44,291 bases of DNA, from positions 1 through 44,291 of the forward strand of contig JARBTX010000028.1 in the NCBI GenBank assembly GCA_029239975.1, given 5' to 3'. A program made the position numbers and the translations under genes. Position 1 is the stretch's first letter. Each line of letters starts with the position of its first letter. Positions 41,418-44,291 of the stretch are shown piece after piece. The DNA comes from Anaerocolumna sp. GTDB taxonomy: Bacteria > Bacillota > Clostridia > Lachnospirales > Lachnospiraceae. Below the pieces are notes generated by a model. That model ran no database searches. It was not told where the DNA came from and saw only the letters and a program-made list of their open reading frames with translations.

Positions 41418-42689
41418 TTATATTAAATAAAAAATTACTAGATATATTGTAGATAATATAATCGATAATATCATCAGTGGGAAACCAGTTTTAAGATATC
41501 TTCCAAATGTAAGCTTATAACCATGTTTATCAGCTAAACCAGCTACAATAACGTTTGCAGAAGCACCAATTAAGGTACCATTACCACCAAGACATGCACC
41601 TAAGGAAACTGCCCACCAAAGTGGTTCAATATTCATACCGGACGCACCCATAGCTTGAATCAAAGGAATCAAAGTGGCAACAAATGGAATATTATCAAGG
41701 AATGCCGAAAAAATAGCAGAAAACCAAATAATTAAAATTCCGGTTAATAACAAATTATTACCTGTAATTCCAATAACAACATTCGCTAATTTCTCGATTA
41801 GCCCAACTTCTTCTAAAGAACCAACTATTATAAATAATCCCGAGAAGAAAAATATAGTTGGCCACTCAACGCTTTGTGTTGCTTCATCAATACTTTCACC
41901 ACTAATTAAAAGTAATAATACAGCTCCTGATAAAGCAACCACTGCAGAAGAATAACCTAACTGCGAATGGAATATTAATCCCAAAATAACGATACATAAT
42001 ACAACCAAGCATTTTTTTAAAAGTGGTAAATTCTTAATACAAATTTTCTCATCAAGCTCTGTGATTTGTCTCTTTTTATCATTACTAACATTAAATTTAT
42101 TCTTATAACTAAATCTTAATACCAAAAATGTTGCAATAAATATTACAATAACAATTGGTGCAACATTTTTAATAAAATCAATAAAGTCTAATTCTGCTTC
42201 ACTACCTATCATAATATTTGGTGGATCACCAATTAAGGTTGCTGTACCACCAATGTTACTTGCCATTATTTCGGGGATCAGAAATGGAATTGGGTCTAAC
42301 TCAAGTATTTCGGTAATTACAAATGTCATTGGTACAATTAATAATACGGTAGTAACGTTGTCTAAAAATGCTGATGTTAAGGCTGTTATAATACTAAGGC
42401 TAAGTATGATTCTCCAAGGATCACCTTTCGCTTTCTTTGCTGCATAAATTGCCAGATATTCAAAAACTCCAGTGTTTTTTACTATTCCAACAATTATCAT
42501 CATTCCGATTAATACCCCAATTGTATTAAAATCGATATATTCCAGTGCCTTTTCACCAGAAAATATGTGCATGACGATTATAACACTAGCTCCAGCAAGA
42601 GCAGCTACTGTTCTGTTAATCTTTTCGCTGATAATGAGAGCCATAACCACAATAAATACAGATACTGATAATAAAGTATTGAATTCCAT
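41418..42689 (-). CDS. ArsB/NhaD-family ion transporter (SLC13-like)
   Basis: A 423-residue integral membrane protein with about 11 transmembrane helices in two repeats. Two related hairpin motifs carry the family pattern: TALTSAFLDNVTTVLLIVPM and SAIFSAFLDNIPFVATLIPL. Each half is followed by NIGGTATLIGDPPNIMIG or GGNGTLIGASANVIVAG. These repeats characterise the ArsB/NhaD superfamily, which exports arsenite or exchanges Na+ for H+, or takes up dicarboxylates. The substrate cannot be chosen; no ArsR or ArsC genes are nearby, making arsenic resistance less likely. The ATG at 42689 follows AAGGGAAAAG; an upstream in-frame start at 42716 is less likely. First gene of a two-gene operon. Confidence 0.88.
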   Translation of the reverse strand: MEFNTLLSVSVFIVVMALIISEKINRTVAALAGASVIIVMHIFSGEKALEYIDFNTIGVLIGMMIIVGIVKNTGVFEYLAIYAAKKAKGDPWRIILSLSIITALTSAFLDNVTTVLLIVPMTFVITEILELDPIPFLIPEIMASNIGGTATLIGDPPNIMIGSEAELDFIDFIKNVAPIVIVIFIATFLVLRFSYKNKFNVSNDKKRQITELDEKICIKNLPLLKKCLVVLCIVILGLIFHSQLGYSSAVVALSGAVLLLLISGESIDEATQSVEWPTIFFFSGLFIIVGSLEEVGLIEKLANVVIGITGNNLLLTGILIIWFSAIFSAFLDNIPFVATLIPLIQAMGASGMNIEPLWWAVSLGACLGGNGTLIGASANVIVAGLADKHGYKLTFGRYLKTGFPLMILSIILSTIYLVIFYLI

Positions 42690-42761
42690 AAAACTTTTCC
42701 CTTCGTCGTGTCTCAATGTAATGTTTTCTTATTGTAAGTATTTCATAAAATACAAGACCTT

Positions 42762-42789
42762 ATTATACTCTGCTTGTTAAAAATGTCAA
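42762..42789 (-). promoter_or_regulatory. Sigma-A promoter of the ArsB-like operon
   Basis: TTGACA (42789-42784), 16-bp spacer, TATAAT (42767-42762) on the minus strand. Predicted leader of about 65 nt. Confidence 0.8.
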
Positions 42790-42830
42790 TGAACATATTA
42801 CATAATAAAATGATGTTAAAATAGTCAATT

Positions 42831-44291
42831 TTAATATTGCATCAGATAAATTCCAAAACCAAATGCTTCTAATAAAACTTCATTGGCATTTTGTCTTTGT
42901 ATACCATCCTCTAATAGTACTTGTTTGGTATAAGGCAATTCTATTTGTTCGCTATTCTCACAAACATTCATACAAACCATGACTTTATCGTTATCTCCCA
43001 TTCTTATAAATGAAAAAATGCTACTATTCTGTTCAGCACGAACAACTTGATATACAGATTTACTGTTAATATATTTTTTCCTTATTAAGATAACTTCTTT
43101 CACAAAATTCTCTAATTCATTATCTGCTAATTGCCAAGGCATTGGGCTTCGATATTCGTCTTCTTTAATACCAATAATTTTCTTTTCATCTCCGTAAAAT
43201 AAACTTGGGACACCTGGGCAAAACATTAGGAATAAAAACGCTAACTTCCATTTCTTTATATTATTATCGCAGATAGAAAGAAAACGTGGTACATCATGAC
43301 TATCTAATAAATTTAATTGTCCTAATGTGATATTAGTTGGATAGCGTAATAACATTTGCGATATCGCTCCAGAAAATGAGAATGCATCCATTTTATCAAG
43401 TCCAAAAAAATCACGACAGTGCTTTCGAAAGTCATAATTCATGGTAGAGTCAAACACATCGCCTCTTAACCAGGTTTCTGCATTTTCCCATACTTCACCG
43501 ATTAGTACCACATCCTTTTTAACTCCCTTTGTAGCATTTCGAAATGTTCTCCAAAAATTCCGATCAATTTCATTTGCAACATCTAATCGCCAACCATCTA
43601 TATTGTACTCTGTAATCCAATAGGTACCCACTTTTGCAAAGTATTGTTGAACTTCTATGTTAGACGTATTAAGCTTTGGCATCTTTCTCTCGTATGCAAA
43701 ACAAGCATAATTTGGTATATCCTTTTCTGAATCAGGACGTATCACAGGATAGTTTAAATCATAAAACCAATCCTTATACTTTGATTCTTCACCATTTTTA
43801 ACCACATCATCAAAGGCAAAAAAGTACCAGCTACAATGATTAAAAACTCCATCGATAATAATGTACATATTATTTTCATGTATCTTATTGACTAACTCTT
43901 TGAATTCTTCATCTGTTCCAAAACAAGGATCAATATGATAATAATCCAATATATCATATTTATGATTTTCACCTGCAACAAAGATCGGATTAAGATAAAT
44001 ACAGGTAAAACCTAAGTTTTTAATATAGTCAATATTGTCCATAATCCCCTTAATGGTACCGCCTTGTTTTGATTTCACAGTTAACCCATTATCTAGTAGA
44101 ATGTTAGACTCTTTCGTTTGTTCTAACTTCTTCTTACCAGTCGCAAAGCTATCTGGAAATATATTATAAACGACAGCATCTTTAAACCACTCCGGGACAT
44201 CTAAAATTTCCTCCCTTAATATAAATGGGTATTGATAATATTCACTACGACCCTCTATCATTACTCCATTCAAGATAATATCAGGTAAATC
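42831..44291 (-). CDS. GH13 neopullulanase/cyclomaltodextrinase-like enzyme (5' end beyond right edge)
   Basis: The frame remains open to the window edge (visible N-terminus DLPDIILNGV), so the gene continues to the right; an internal TTG at 44273 is not its start. The 486 visible residues begin inside an N-terminal domain and enter the barrel at VPEWFKDAVVYNIFPDSFA. That layout is typical of GH13_20 enzymes with a preceding CBM34 domain. The four GH13 regions are present: DGVFNH, GWRLDVANE (nucleophile Asp), GEVWE (acid/base Glu) and LLDSHD (transition-state Asp). It should hydrolyse alpha-1,4-glucans, maltodextrins or cyclodextrins inside the cell. The C-terminal beta domain is intact. Confidence 0.9.
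   Translation of the reverse strand, partial: DLPDIILNGVMIEGRSEYYQYPFILREEILDVPEWFKDAVVYNIFPDSFATGKKKLEQTKESNILLDNGLTVKSKQGGTIKGIMDNIDYIKNLGFTCIYLNPIFVAGENHKYDILDYYHIDPCFGTDEEFKELVNKIHENNMYIIIDGVFNHCSWYFFAFDDVVKNGEESKYKDWFYDLNYPVIRPDSEKDIPNYACFAYERKMPKLNTSNIEVQQYFAKVGTYWITEYNIDGWRLDVANEIDRNFWRTFRNATKGVKKDVVLIGEVWENAETWLRGDVFDSTMNYDFRKHCRDFFGLDKMDAFSFSGAISQMLLRYPTNITLGQLNLLDSHDVPRFLSICDNNIKKWKLAFLFLMFCPGVPSLFYGDEKKIIGIKEDEYRSPMPWQLADNELENFVKEVILIRKKYINSKSVYQVVRAEQNSSIFSFIRMGDNDKVMVCMNVCENSEQIELPYTKQVLLEDGIQRQNANEVLLEAFGFGIYLMQY

Noticed and set aside
41418-42689. Calling the transporter an arsenite pump (arsB)
   Set aside because: Only superfamily-level motifs are visible and no ars regulatory or reductase genes are nearby, so a specific substrate is not supported.
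44273-44273. TTG at 44273 as the true start of the GH13 enzyme
   Set aside because: The frame stays open to the window edge, there is no ribosome binding site before the TTG, and homologues of this type carry an N-terminal CBM34-like domain before this point.

Overview
The window is AT-rich, with tight operons, strong Shine-Dalgarno sites (AGGAGG type), sigma-A promoters with 16-18 bp spacers, a T-box leader, LicT-type antitermination and a near-consensus Gram-positive SOS box. Together these indicate a low-GC Firmicute, most likely a polysaccharide-degrading member of the Clostridia. A Lachnospiraceae species similar to Lachnoclostridium (Clostridium) phytofermentans would fit. The species-level guess rests on gene style only. 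No rRNA, tRNA, CRISPR array or prophage was seen.

Layout. 1-2.3 kb: a membrane protein cut by the left edge, lgt, a histidine phosphatase, a decayed gene remnant and a small cysteine-rich protein. 2.3-7.0 kb (minus strand): a beta-glucoside operon in the order promoter, antiterminator site, licT, second antiterminator site, 6-phospho-beta-glucosidase, PTS EIIBCA. 7.2-8.7 kb: a radical SAM protein with helix-hairpin-helix motifs, under an SOS-like operator. 8.8-30.4 kb: a saccharide locus with two GH35 enzymes (952 and 583 residues), a GH2 beta-galactosidase, a GH50-like hydrolase, an LplB/YtcP-type ABC importer with its lipoprotein binding protein, a chemoreceptor, a LacI regulator, an AraC regulator and a MATE transporter. 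30.5-33.6 kb: an unknown exported protein and glycyl-tRNA synthetase, whose T-box leader is separated from the gene by 2.5 tandem palindromic repeats. 33.6-37.8 kb: a GH78 alpha-L-rhamnosidase divergent from an AraC regulator. 37.9-40.7 kb: a BlaI/BlaR1-like pair with an unusual sensor domain, a 17-bp tandem repeat and a 43-residue membrane protein. 40.9-44.3 kb: an unknown protein in an operon with an ArsB/NhaD-family transporter, then a GH13 enzyme that runs off the right edge.

How the genes work together. The ABC operon, the chemoreceptor and the 583-residue GH35 each start from a TTGACA-type promoter with a 17-bp spacer. In each, a TGAAACC-GTTTCA-like dyad begins 7-8 bp after the -10 box, over the predicted start of transcription. 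This looks like one small regulon, plausibly controlled by the LacI protein encoded between its members, linking sensing, uptake and cleavage of a beta-galactoside-containing oligosaccharide. GH2 lies divergently in the same block and has a possible H-type pseudoknot just before its ribosome binding site.

Most notable non-coding structures: a 274-bp near-perfect palindrome with 20-bp terminal repeats and a 7-bp target duplication (a MITE), inserted beside a diverged half-copy of the repeat family also found in the glyS leader; those tandem palindromic repeats themselves; the GH2 leader pseudoknot; and a 17-bp perfect palindrome resembling fused IS3-type ends.
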